Positions 18,002 through 25,564 of a stretch of DNA of 64,000 nucleotides are shown piece after piece. The stretch is taken from NCBI GenBank assembly GCA_016841965.1, contig JAEANN010000059.1, positions 33,204 to 97,203 on the forward strand. The letters run 5' to 3'. The translations under genes and the position numbers were made by a program. How positions within the stretch are numbered: the first letter of the stretch is position 1; every line of letters begins with the position of its first letter. The stretch comes from Candidatus Roseilinea mizusawaensis. GTDB lineage: Bacteria; Chloroflexota; Anaerolineae; J036; Brachytrichaceae. The notes beneath the pieces were generated by a model. That model had not been told where the DNA came from and made no database searches. It saw only the letters and a list, made by a program, of their open reading frames with translations.

Positions 18002-18430
18002 GCGGCACCCCTGGCACCAGCCCATGACCTCGATCGCCCCGGCCTGCGCCCGAAAGCCTGCCTCAAGCATGATTTGCTGCAGGGCATCCGCCGCCTGATC
18101 GACCTCGATTTCGGTCACGGCGTGGCACTTGCGGCACACCAGGTGATAGTGCAGCTTCTCATCGGGGCAGGCGGTGATGTAGGTCTTGCCGTTGATCTGC
18201 ACGCGCTGGAAATAGCCGATGCGGTCGAGCATGTCGATACAGCGGTACACCGTCGCCAGGCCCACACGCGGATGAATGCGGCGCGCGCGCATGAGTATCT
18301 CATCTGTGCTTAACAGGCGCCTTGCGCGCGACACGACTTCTATGACCGCTATGCGCGGTCGGGTCAGGCGATACCCGGCTGCGCCGAGCACACCGGCCAT
18401 TTTCTCTGTGGATGCGGGACGCTTCGACAT
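17897..18430 (-). CDS. Fur-family metal-responsive repressor
   Basis: A 177-residue regulator. The winged helix is seen in 'GYRLTRPRIAVIEVV' through 'RVGLATVYRCIDMLDRIG'. The dimerisation domain has 'KLHYHLVCRKCHAVTEIE' with the HxH and CxxC ligands, and a second CxxC ('GWCQGC') completes a structural zinc site. Whether it senses Fe, Zn, Mn or peroxide cannot be told. The ATG at 18430 matches the family start. The last ~35 residues are a Gln/Arg-rich tail encoded antisense to the NuoN-like gene, unusual for the family. Confidence 0.88.
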   Translation of the reverse strand: MSKRPASTEKMAGVLGAAGYRLTRPRIAVIEVVSRARRLLSTDEILMRARRIHPRVGLATVYRCIDMLDRIGYFQRVQINGKTYITACPDEKLHYHLVCRKCHAVTEIEVDQAADALQQIMLEAGFRAQAGAIEVMGWCQGCRSAIERVSRSNSAGQLRQQARRQPKQHDDQRPQQK

Positions 18431-18543
18431 TTTCCAGCCACGCCGACCCCGCCTGCCGATTGCGCGGGCGCGGCGATTGCGGGCGCGGCGTTGCGATTGG
18501 ATTATACCGGCAGCAGCGCCAGGATAGCGGCGCCAGGATGTCC

Positions 18544-19302
18544 CTATTCCAGCAGCGCGGCGCGCAGCCACTCGATTTGCCGGCTTGACACGCCGGCTGC
18601 GCCCAGATACGCCTGTGCGCCGCCGTATCGCTCGCGCACGTGCGCGAGCGTGCGCCGCATGATTGCCGGGTCGGTGTCCAGCAGGCGGTTATACCAATCC
18701 ATGTCCAACCCATCGCGGGCAGCCTGCGCGCGCAGTTCGGCCAACAGCGGGGCCAGGTAGGCGCCGCTCAGGGCATAGTCCTCGACGATGGTTTCATCCG
18801 GCACGCCCAGCGTCCCCAGGATGAGCGCAATCACCATGCCGGTGCGATCTTTGCCGGCCGTGCAATGCACCAGCGCCGGCAGCGCGCCGGGTTTCGTCAG
18901 CGTGTCGATCACGCGCCTGATCTGCGGTTGCGCGTGCGCCAGGATCATGCGGTAGACCTCGTCCAGGTTCTGAGGCCGATAGGCGACAATGGCCGGGTCG
19001 TCCAGCTCATAGAGCGCGATGGGGCAATATTGGATGCGCGGCGAGCCGATGAACACATTTGGAGCGCCGGCCAGCTCTTCACGGTAGCGCAGATCGATCA
19101 CACTGCGCAGCCCCAGATCGAGCAATTCCTGCTGGGCGTTTGGTGTCAGGCGATGCAGGCTGTCTGATCTGAACAGGGCGCGCCATTTGGTGCGGTGTCC
19201 GTCCGTTGTCGTGTATCCGCCGATGTCGCGCAGGTTATACACGCCGGCGAGTGGGAGCCGGCGCGCCTGCGTCGGCGTCCCGGCAGTCTGAGTCAGTGTC
19301 AT
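18544..19302 (-). CDS. Protein tyrosine/serine phosphatase (Y_phosphatase3 type)
   Basis: A 252-residue phosphatase. 'NLRDIGGYTTTDGHRTKWRA' is the N-terminal 'NFRDLGG' motif of the bacterial IphP/LipA-type family, and the active-site loop is 'VHCTAGKDRTGM' with Cys147 and Arg153. The KDRTG loop is shared with enzymes acting on phosphotyrosine and phosphoinositides. It is cytoplasmic, with no signal peptide. It is divergent from the MEMO/AMMECR1 gene and lies 113 bases upstream of the fur-type gene. Confidence 0.9.
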   Translation of the reverse strand: MTLTQTAGTPTQARRLPLAGVYNLRDIGGYTTTDGHRTKWRALFRSDSLHRLTPNAQQELLDLGLRSVIDLRYREELAGAPNVFIGSPRIQYCPIALYELDDPAIVAYRPQNLDEVYRMILAHAQPQIRRVIDTLTKPGALPALVHCTAGKDRTGMVIALILGTLGVPDETIVEDYALSGAYLAPLLAELRAQAARDGLDMDWYNRLLDTDPAIMRRTLAHVRERYGGAQAYLGAAGVSSRQIEWLRAALLE

Positions 19303-19464
19303 TGCGTCTGATCCTGGGTCAAATTGCTGTCGCCCATTATCGCCTCCTACTCCCCCGCCACAGGCTGCGGCATATAATCATTTTTGACAGTGGGCGTCTA
19401 TTCGATCTGGCGCTGCATTGGCCCCACATGATGTGTTGCGGTCAGACCTGCAGGAGGTGTTGAG

Positions 19465-20883
19465 ATGGCGCGCACAGAAACCCATCAGACGGCCATTCGA
19501 CCGGCTGCGCTGGCCGGATCGTGGTATCCCGCAGACCCGGCTGAACTGGCGCGCACGGTGGATCGCCTGCTGGCTGCGGTGGAGCCGGTGGACGGTGCAC
19601 CGATAGCACTGATCGTCCCTCATGCCGGCTACGCCTATTCGGGCCGCATTGCGGCGGTCGGCTGGCGTCAGGTTGAGGCCGGCCAATACGATCTGGCGGT
19701 GATTCTGGCGCCGGCCCATCGCGTGCGCCCGCGCAAGCCGCTGGCCGTTTGGGAAGATGGCGCATTCAGCACCCCGCTCGGCGATGTGCCGGTGGACGCC
19801 GGGGTGTGCCGCGCGCTGTTGGACGCATGTCCCCATGTTGTGGCCGATCGCGCGGCCCATCTGCCCGAACATGCCATCGAGATTCAATTGCCGTTTTTGC
19901 AGCGCGTTTGCCCCACATGCCGCATTGTGCCGCTGGTGATGGGCGATGGCGCAAAGGATGATGGCGTGATCGACAGCGTGGCCCAGGCGCTGACCCGCGT
20001 CACGGCGGGACACCGTCCGGTGATTGTGGCCAGTTCTGACCTGTCGCACTATCCATCCTATCGAAACGCCCTGGCGTTCGACCACGCGACGTTGGCCGCT
20101 ATCGAAACCGGACAGCCGGATCACGTGCGGGAAACACTCCTCGACGCGCTGGAGTCGGGAACACCGAACCTGTTGACTTGCGCGTGCGGAGAAGGCCCGA
20201 TTCTGGTTGCCATGCGCGCGGCAGCCTTCATGGGCGCCGAGACTGTCACAGTGCTGGACTACGCCAATTCGGGCGATGCGCCGCGCGCAGACCGCCGACA
20301 AGTGGTGGGGTATGGGGCGGTCATGTTCTGGCACTACGAGCCGCCGGCTTTCACCCCGGCGCAACAGGCGGTGTTGTTGCGCCTGGCCCGTGAAGCGATC
20401 GCGGCCTATTTGCGAACGGGCAATCTCCCCCCTGTGACGCCTGACGATCCTGCGCTCAGCCGGCGCGCGGGCGTGTTCGTCACGCTGTGGCAGGGCGAAG
20501 AACTGCGCGGTTGCATCGGCCACATCAAGGCCGATCGCCCGCTGTATCGCGCTGTGCAAGAGATGGCGGTTTCGGCTGCGACGAGCGACACGCGCTTCGA
20601 CCCGCTCAGCCTGGATGAACTGGGCAGCCTGACGGTGGAGATCTCTGTGCTGTCGCCGTTGCGGCGCATCACCAGCATCGAGCAGGTGGAAGTAGGCCGG
20701 CACGGGCTGGTGGTTGCGAAGGAGGGCCGGCGCGGCTTGTTGTTGCCCGAGGTGGCAACCGAGCGGGGGTGGGATCGCTATACGTTTGCCGACGCGGTAT
20801 GCTGGAAGGCCGGATTGCCGGCCGGTTGCTGGCGCGCCGGCGCGACCCTGCACACGTTCACCGCTGTTGTGTTCAGCGGGTAG
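19465..20883 (+). CDS. Fused MEMO1-like (AmrB) and AMMECR1-like (AmrA) protein
   Basis: 472 residues in two parts. Residues ~10-285 are MEMO1-like: 'ALAGSWYPADPAELARTV', 'IVPHAGYAYSGRIAA', 'EHAIEIQLPFLQ' and 'VIVASSDLSHYPSY' supply the histidines, aspartate and cysteine region of the family's metal site. Residues ~295-472 are AMMECR1-like: 'GVFVTLWQGEELRGCIGHI' with the LRGCIG motif and 'FDPLSLDELGSLTVEISVLSP'. In many genomes these are two of the three AmmeMemoRadiSam proteins; the radical SAM member is not in this window. The biochemical role is not settled. A gcaggagg ribosome site precedes the ATG. The 3' end overlaps the histidine kinase gene by 11 bases. Confidence 0.92.
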   Translation: MARTETHQTAIRPAALAGSWYPADPAELARTVDRLLAAVEPVDGAPIALIVPHAGYAYSGRIAAVGWRQVEAGQYDLAVILAPAHRVRPRKPLAVWEDGAFSTPLGDVPVDAGVCRALLDACPHVVADRAAHLPEHAIEIQLPFLQRVCPTCRIVPLVMGDGAKDDGVIDSVAQALTRVTAGHRPVIVASSDLSHYPSYRNALAFDHATLAAIETGQPDHVRETLLDALESGTPNLLTCACGEGPILVAMRAAAFMGAETVTVLDYANSGDAPRADRRQVVGYGAVMFWHYEPPAFTPAQQAVLLRLAREAIAAYLRTGNLPPVTPDDPALSRRAGVFVTLWQGEELRGCIGHIKADRPLYRAVQEMAVSAATSDTRFDPLSLDELGSLTVEISVLSPLRRITSIEQVEVGRHGLVVAKEGRRGLLLPEVATERGWDRYTFADAVCWKAGLPAGCWRAGATLHTFTAVVFSG

Positions 20884-22300
20884 CCGGACTGAATCGCTCG
20901 TGATCGACTTGCTGCGTCGCCGGCAACGCAACCCAGAACCGGCTGCCCTGGCCGGGTGCGCTCTCCAAGCCGATGTGTCCCCCCATGGCTTGCGTCAAGG
21001 CGCGCGCAATGGCCAGCCCCAGGCCGCTGCCGCCGCTCTCCCGCGTGCGCGAGGGATCGCCGCGATAGAAACGATCGAACACGCGCGCTGCTTCTTGTGC
21101 TGTCATGCCGGGGCCGGTGTCGCGCACGCTGATCTCGATCATCGTGTTTGTCCGCGCAACTGCCAGTGTCACCCGTCCGCCGGCCGGCGTGTAGCGCAGC
21201 GCGTTGCTCAGCAGGTTGCGCAGAATTTGCGCCAGCCGGTCGGGGTCGGCCTGCACCAACATCGCCGAGGGATCTGACGCAATTTCAAGTGTGATGCCGC
21301 GCGTCTCGGCCAGTGGCATGAACCGTTCGGCTGCGGCGCGCACGCGGGCTGCTGCATCGACCGTTTGCATGTTGAGAGTGATCTGGCCGGCCTCCATCAG
21401 CGCCAGCTCGCGCAAGTCGTCAATCAGCCGGTTCAGCAGCAGCGTCTCATCATGAATGGTGGCGATCTCGGATCGCTCCAGGGGATACACGCCGTCGAGC
21501 ATGGCGCGCAGGTTGCCTTGAATGATGGCCACCGGCGTGCGCAGCTCGTGGGCGATATCGGCCACCATGTTGCGGCGCAGCATCTCTTCGCGCTGAAGTG
21601 ATTCGGCCATGTCGTTGAACGCGCCGGCCAGTTCGGCGATCTCGCGCGGGCCATTGGGCCTGACGCGATGCGCCCAATTGCGCGCTGCAAAAGCCTGCGC
21701 GCTGCGCGTTAACTCGGCCAGCGGCATTGCCAGCGCCCGGCTGATTGCCGGCCCCAGCGCCAGAGCCAGCCCGCCGGCGATCAGCGCAGCCACAACGATA
21801 TTGCCGCGCAATTCGTCCAGAAACGCCTGCTGTGCCTGATCTAACATCCCTCGCCCCGGCGACATGAGCGCCAGATACCCCACCACGACATCGTTGACTC
21901 TGATGGGCGTCGCGCCGGCCTGCTCGGCCGGCGTCAGCGCCGCGCCCGGATTGGCGCCATAGACGACGACATGATTGGCATCGGCCAATGTAAAGGTTGC
22001 GCCCGTCCGGCCCATGCCCCGCCGGCCTGCACCTGGCCCCATGCCAAAGCCCGGCCGCGAGGCGGGTGGCTCTGTCGCGCTGCTATCCAGCACAGCCGCC
22101 ACGCCATCCCAACTGCCGTTTTGGGCGTAGAACGTCTCCAGCGTCTCGATCAATGCGCTCTGATTGGCCATCTCCTGGCGCGTCAAATAGCGCCGGAACT
22201 GGTCGTTGGCAGCCGCATTAGCCAACCAGGCCACCGTCGCCACGCCGATCAACGACACGGCGACGAAGGCCAGCGTCAGGCGCGCCCACAAGCGATTCAT
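20873..22300 (-). CDS. Sensor histidine kinase (HAMP, HisKA, HATPase_c)
   Basis: 475 residues. An N-terminal membrane segment (8-28) and a second near 168-190 enclose a ~140-residue extracytoplasmic sensor. HAMP follows, then the phosphoacceptor 'MVADIAHELRTPVAII' with His251, and the ATP-binding N, G1 and G2 boxes ('NLLSNALRYTPAGG', 'DTGPGMT', 'GSGLGLAIARAL'). The sensor contains a Gly/Met/Arg-rich stretch (residues 83-99, 'PGFGMGPGAGRRGMGR') that could be a metal-binding loop; a similar stretch is in the exported protein at 24859-25443. It pairs with the response regulator 10 bases upstream. Confidence 0.93.
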   Translation of the reverse strand: MNRLWARLTLAFVAVSLIGVATVAWLANAAANDQFRRYLTRQEMANQSALIETLETFYAQNGSWDGVAAVLDSSATEPPASRPGFGMGPGAGRRGMGRTGATFTLADANHVVVYGANPGAALTPAEQAGATPIRVNDVVVGYLALMSPGRGMLDQAQQAFLDELRGNIVVAALIAGGLALALGPAISRALAMPLAELTRSAQAFAARNWAHRVRPNGPREIAELAGAFNDMAESLQREEMLRRNMVADIAHELRTPVAIIQGNLRAMLDGVYPLERSEIATIHDETLLLNRLIDDLRELALMEAGQITLNMQTVDAAARVRAAAERFMPLAETRGITLEIASDPSAMLVQADPDRLAQILRNLLSNALRYTPAGGRVTLAVARTNTMIEISVRDTGPGMTAQEAARVFDRFYRGDPSRTRESGGSGLGLAIARALTQAMGGHIGLESAPGQGSRFWVALPATQQVDHERFSPATR

Positions 22301-22310
22301 GCCTTTGGCC

Positions 22311-23000
22311 TCATTCGCGCAGCCGATACCCTACGCCGAACACGGTTTCGATGTAGATGGGGTTGGCGGGATCGGGTTCGATCTTTTTGCGCAGATTTTT
22401 CACGTGCGAGTCGATAGTGCGCTCGAAGCCTTCATAGACATAGCCCAGCGCCGCGTCGATCAACTCGCCGCGCGTGAAAGCGCGGTTGGGATGTTGCATC
22501 AGGGCGCGCAACAGATCGAACTCGGTGGGGGTCAATTCGACGCTTCGGCCGGCAACGCTAACCTGTCGCTGTTCTACATCCATGCGCAGGCCGCGAATCT
22601 CGATGATGGGCGAGGGGCGCAGCGCCCCGCTCGCCCGCCGCAGCAACGCCCGCGCGCGCGCCACCACCTCCTGGGGATTGAACGGCTTAGTGAGATAGTC
22701 GTCTGCGCCCAGGTCTAACCCGCGCAGCTTGTCAGCGTCTTCCACGCGCGCGGTGAGCATCAGGATAGGAATGCCGGCCAGGGCCGCATCGGCGCGCAAC
22801 AGGCGCACCAGCTCGAAACCGTCACGCCGGGGCATCATTACGTCCAGCACCAGCAGATCGGGCCGGTCGTGACGGATGATGTGTAGCGCCTGCTCGCCGT
22901 CGCCGGCTGTGAGCACCTGAAAGCCGGCCTGCTCCAGGTATGACCGCACCAGGCGCGTGATGTGCGGATCGTCGTCGGCAACCAGAATTCGCGCAGCCAT
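22311..23000 (-). CDS. OmpR/PhoB-family response regulator
   Basis: 229 residues. The receiver has the acidic pair 'VADDDPH', the phosphorylated Asp53 in 'LLVLDVMMPRRDG' and the Lys in 'DYLTKPFNP'. The C-terminal winged helix has 'VELTPTEFDLLRALMQHPNRAFTR' and 'RTIDSHVKNLRKKIEPDP', typical of the PhoB/OmpR class. It begins 1 base after the exported repeat protein gene and ends 10 bases before its kinase, so all are co-expressed. A pair of 11-bp-spaced direct repeats at 25529-25547 is a candidate site for it. Confidence 0.95.
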   Translation of the reverse strand: MAARILVADDDPHITRLVRSYLEQAGFQVLTAGDGEQALHIIRHDRPDLLVLDVMMPRRDGFELVRLLRADAALAGIPILMLTARVEDADKLRGLDLGADDYLTKPFNPQEVVARARALLRRASGALRPSPIIEIRGLRMDVEQRQVSVAGRSVELTPTEFDLLRALMQHPNRAFTRGELIDAALGYVYEGFERTIDSHVKNLRKKIEPDPANPIYIETVFGVGYRLRE

Positions 23001-23001
23001 G

Positions 23002-23703
23002 TCACTTTGATTGTAGTGCGGTCACGGCCTGCTGCGCGTCGCTGAGGCTGGCGATCTGACCTTGTGAGACCAGTTCCCGAATGGGTATGGTGGTGTCTGT
23101 GCCGGCCGGCACATGCAACCCCGCAAGCAGGGCATCGAGTGGCACGGCGCATAGCGCGCTGATTTCTTGCAGCGACATGCGCCCTTTGATCTGACTGCCG
23201 GGCAAGACTTCGCCCGGCGGCAGCGGTGTGGGGCCGGCGTGTTCGCCGGCCTTGTTGCTCTCTTGAGTTTCGTTCTGGGTGGCATCGTTGGAGTCTGATG
23301 CCGCCGATGTTGGGGCGCCGGTTGGCATTGGGTCAGGCAAGGCCGGCGCGGCAGCCGGCGGCCCCGGTGGTGTCTGGCGCGCTTGCAGCGCATCGCGCAG
23401 CGCATCGCGCAGCGCGCTGACCTCGAATCCCGGCGCGAGTTTTTCCACATCTTTCAGTGCGGTGTCGGCCGGCACATCGCTGGGAATGTTGATCAGCGCA
23501 TACAGCTCCGCCTGCGACAGCCCAAAGCCCTCGGCAACCTGTTGCAGGGTCATCCAGCCTTTCACATCCTCTGGGGTGAGTTGTTCGAGGATGACGGTGG
23601 CGCGCCCGCTGGTGGACCACAGGCCGGCACTCTGGGCTATGCTCACCGTGCCTAACAACACAGCGATAAACAAAATGGGAACAAGCAGGGGGTTGACTCT
23701 CAT
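23002..23703 (-). CDS. Exported protein with two 'GxMTLQE'-type repeats, linked to the polyferredoxin
   Basis: 233 residues with an N-terminal hydrophobic signal/anchor (6-26). Two copies of a ~50-residue unit are seen: 'GWMTLQQVAEGFGLSQAELYAL' at ~49-90 and 'GRMSLQEISALCAVPLDALLAGL' at ~175-220, each followed by 'P.D...DT.LK/IRE'. They are joined by a Pro/Ser/Asn-rich linker. Units of this kind are, to my knowledge, often encoded beside or fused to membrane 4Fe-4S polyferredoxins. The function is unknown. It lies between the polyferredoxin and the response regulator genes. Confidence 0.65.
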   Translation of the reverse strand: MRVNPLLVPILFIAVLLGTVSIAQSAGLWSTSGRATVILEQLTPEDVKGWMTLQQVAEGFGLSQAELYALINIPSDVPADTALKDVEKLAPGFEVSALRDALRDALQARQTPPGPPAAAPALPDPMPTGAPTSAASDSNDATQNETQESNKAGEHAGPTPLPPGEVLPGSQIKGRMSLQEISALCAVPLDALLAGLHVPAGTDTTIPIRELVSQGQIASLSDAQQAVTALQSK

Positions 23704-23755
23704 GGGTGTCCTTCTTTGCTTTCTTTATGGGGATGATGCGCCTGACCGTACTCAT

Positions 23756-24688
23756 TCAGGCGGCAGGCTTCATCGTGTCTGAGGCGGCGGCGCGCGGGGC
23801 AGGCAACCAGGCCGGCGCCAGCTTGACCTCCAGCGCATTGCGGCGCGGGCAGGTCTCGACACAAGCCAGACATCCAACACAATTGCTGCTAATGACTGAG
23901 GCTTTGTCCACGTTCAGCTTGACCGGGCAGGGCCGCGCGCACAGTCCGCACTGCGTGCAGGCGCCGGCAGTGCGCCGGATGCGCAACAAGCTGAACCGGC
24001 CCAGCACACTCATCACACCCCCCAGCGGGCACAGGTAACGACACCAGGCCCGTTCGACAAAGAAAGAGCCGATCAGAACAGCCAGCGTCACCAAATACGC
24101 CGGCCAACTGGTGAGTAAGTTGAACTCGAACAGCCAGTCCAGCCCGAACAGCGTGCGATAGGGGTCGAGGTCGGCGAACCACAGTCTGGTCAGGCTGATG
24201 GTCTGGTACAGGATGAGCGCCAGCGTCACAAAGCGGCCATAGCGCAGAACCTTGTCCAGTTTTGCCGGCAGCTCCACCGGCCGGATGCCCAGGCGCTTGC
24301 GGATGCCGTTCAGCCCATCTTGAACTGCGCCGAACGGACAGACCCAGCCGCAAAATGCGCCACCGGCAATGAGTGTGCCGATCACCAGGCCGCCCAGCAG
24401 CACCAGGTTGGAGAGATGCGTCTTGGGCACATATTGCCCGCCGCTGGAAACGAAGCGCCACAAAGTTTCGATGCCGCCAAATGGACACAGGGCGTCGATG
24501 GAGGGGGTTGCGCCGTCCTCGACGGCGGTTTGGTGCGCGATGCTGCCGAGGATGATGAACAGCGCGAAGCCAAGTTGTGTGAGGTGGCGAGCGCGCTGCG
24601 TCCACACGATGCGCCGGCGCCGCGTTGCGGCCGGCGAGCGATCATTGAAATCGAGCGAGAGTGATTTAAGGATGGGCTGTCGGGTCAT
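23756..24688 (-). CDS. NapH/YccM-type membrane polyferredoxin (4Fe-4S)
   Basis: 310 residues with about five membrane segments. It has two membrane-embedded cysteine motifs ('CGWVCPFGAVQ' and 'CRYLCPLGGV'), as in NapH/NosR/YccM, followed by two classic 4Fe-4S motifs near the C-terminus ('CTQCGLCARPCPV' and 'CVGCLACVETCPRRN'). This indicates electron transfer across or along the cytoplasmic membrane, probably from the quinone pool or a cytoplasmic donor toward an exported acceptor. No terminal reductase is in the window. It follows the exported small protein gene after a hairpin terminator and precedes the repeat protein by 52 bases. Confidence 0.9.
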   Translation of the reverse strand: MTRQPILKSLSLDFNDRSPAATRRRRIVWTQRARHLTQLGFALFIILGSIAHQTAVEDGATPSIDALCPFGGIETLWRFVSSGGQYVPKTHLSNLVLLGGLVIGTLIAGGAFCGWVCPFGAVQDGLNGIRKRLGIRPVELPAKLDKVLRYGRFVTLALILYQTISLTRLWFADLDPYRTLFGLDWLFEFNLLTSWPAYLVTLAVLIGSFFVERAWCRYLCPLGGVMSVLGRFSLLRIRRTAGACTQCGLCARPCPVKLNVDKASVISSNCVGCLACVETCPRRNALEVKLAPAWLPAPRAAASDTMKPAA

Positions 24689-24779
24689 CTCAATTGGCTC
24701 CGGGTAGATGTGACATTAGGGTACGGCTCGCTTGTGGAGAAGATGTGCAGACAGCCGGTGTGTCAGAGGAGAAAATGCG

Positions 24780-24813
24780 CAGGGCCGGCTGTCTGTTCAG
24801 ACAACCGGCCCTG
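24780..24813 (-). terminator. Intrinsic terminator after the exported small protein gene
   Basis: A 16-bp stem with one mismatch (cagggccgg..gtctg paired with cagacaaccggccctg, tight loop) is followed on the minus strand by gcattttctc. It is placed 46 bases after the stop of the upstream gene and 90 bases before the polyferredoxin gene. It would make the first gene more abundant than those behind it, or separate two transcripts. Confidence 0.6.
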
Positions 24814-24858
24814 TGACAGAGATTGGACGCTGTTCCGGGTTGGGTGGGTTGCGACTGT

Positions 24859-25443
24859 TCAGCGATTCCAACGCCCGCCGCCGCGATTGGCCGGCGCCTG
24901 TCGGGCCCCGCCATAGTTGTCGCACACGCCGTCGCCATTGGCGTCCACAAAGCTGGCGCCCGCGCCGTCGCATGTGCCATCGCCGTAACCACGCGGCGTG
25001 AAAGGCGCGTTCAACTGTGCGGCGACATTGGCCTTCATCGCGGCGATCATCGCGTCGGCTTGCGCCTGGGTGATGCGGCCTGAAGCAACGGCGCTGTTGA
25101 GGGCGTTCACACGCGGGGCAATGAAGGCATCCACGATCGTGTCGAGCGCCACGCCCTTTTCAGCGGCTACGTTGGCGATCGTCTTGCCGGTCTTGAGGGT
25201 GGCAACCAGATCGGTCTGGCTTACGTTGAGCGTTGTGGCTGCCACGGCGACGAGCGAATTGTCTGGCCCGGCGGCGCGGCCTCGCATCATCATGCCCAGG
25301 CCGGTCGCGGTGGTGTTGCGTCCGCGCGCTTGCGTGTGGGGGGGGACGCTGGTTTGTGCTGCAACACTTTGATTGAACACGACCAGGCCGGCGAGCGCGG
25401 CCACTGCGGCCAGCGCGCTGAGTTTGATCCATTTGCGATTCAT
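24859..25443 (-). CDS. Small exported protein, YckD-like, with a calcium-loop-like C-terminus
   Basis: 194 residues. The start is the ATG at 25443, five bases after a GGAGG ribosome site. A signal peptide ('WIKLSALAAVAALAGLVVFNQ') ends at a VAAQ-type cleavage site. Residues ~60-150 are two or three short helices of the kind 'LVAVAATTLNVSQTDLVATL' and 'ASGRITQAQADAMIAAMK', as in small exported proteins of Firmicutes and Chloroflexota. The C-terminus contains 'VDANGDGVCDN', an EF-hand/dockerin-like calcium loop. A Gly/Met-rich 'GLGMMMRGR' stretch resembles the sensor of the kinase two genes away. The function is unknown. Confidence 0.65.
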   Translation of the reverse strand: MNRKWIKLSALAAVAALAGLVVFNQSVAAQTSVPPHTQARGRNTTATGLGMMMRGRAAGPDNSLVAVAATTLNVSQTDLVATLKTGKTIANVAAEKGVALDTIVDAFIAPRVNALNSAVASGRITQAQADAMIAAMKANVAAQLNAPFTPRGYGDGTCDGAGASFVDANGDGVCDNYGGARQAPANRGGGRWNR

Positions 25444-25528
25444 CATATCCTCCATAGAGACTGTTAATTTCTTTGCGCGGATTGGGTTTTCTCAACCCTG
25501 CGCGTTGGCCTGTTTGTACCCGGCAGCT

Positions 25529-25547
25529 ATGGAGAAATGATGGAGAA
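25529..25547 (-). promoter_or_regulatory. Direct repeat atggagaa x2 with 11-bp spacing, candidate response regulator site
   Basis: Two identical 8-base words (25529-25536 and 25540-25547) are spaced one helical turn apart, about 85-105 bases upstream of the first gene of the polyferredoxin/two-component module. OmpR/PhoB-class regulators bind such direct repeats of 10-11 bp period, so this is a reasonable autoregulatory site. No convincing promoter boxes were identified next to it. Confidence 0.4.
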
Positions 25548-25564
25548 GGCGCGCCGCAGCTTGC

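Noticed and set aside
19378..20931. Minus-strand open frame (517 codons) opposite the MEMO1/AMMECR1 gene
   Set aside because: The plus strand encodes two recognisable domains with a good ribosome site; the antisense translation has none.
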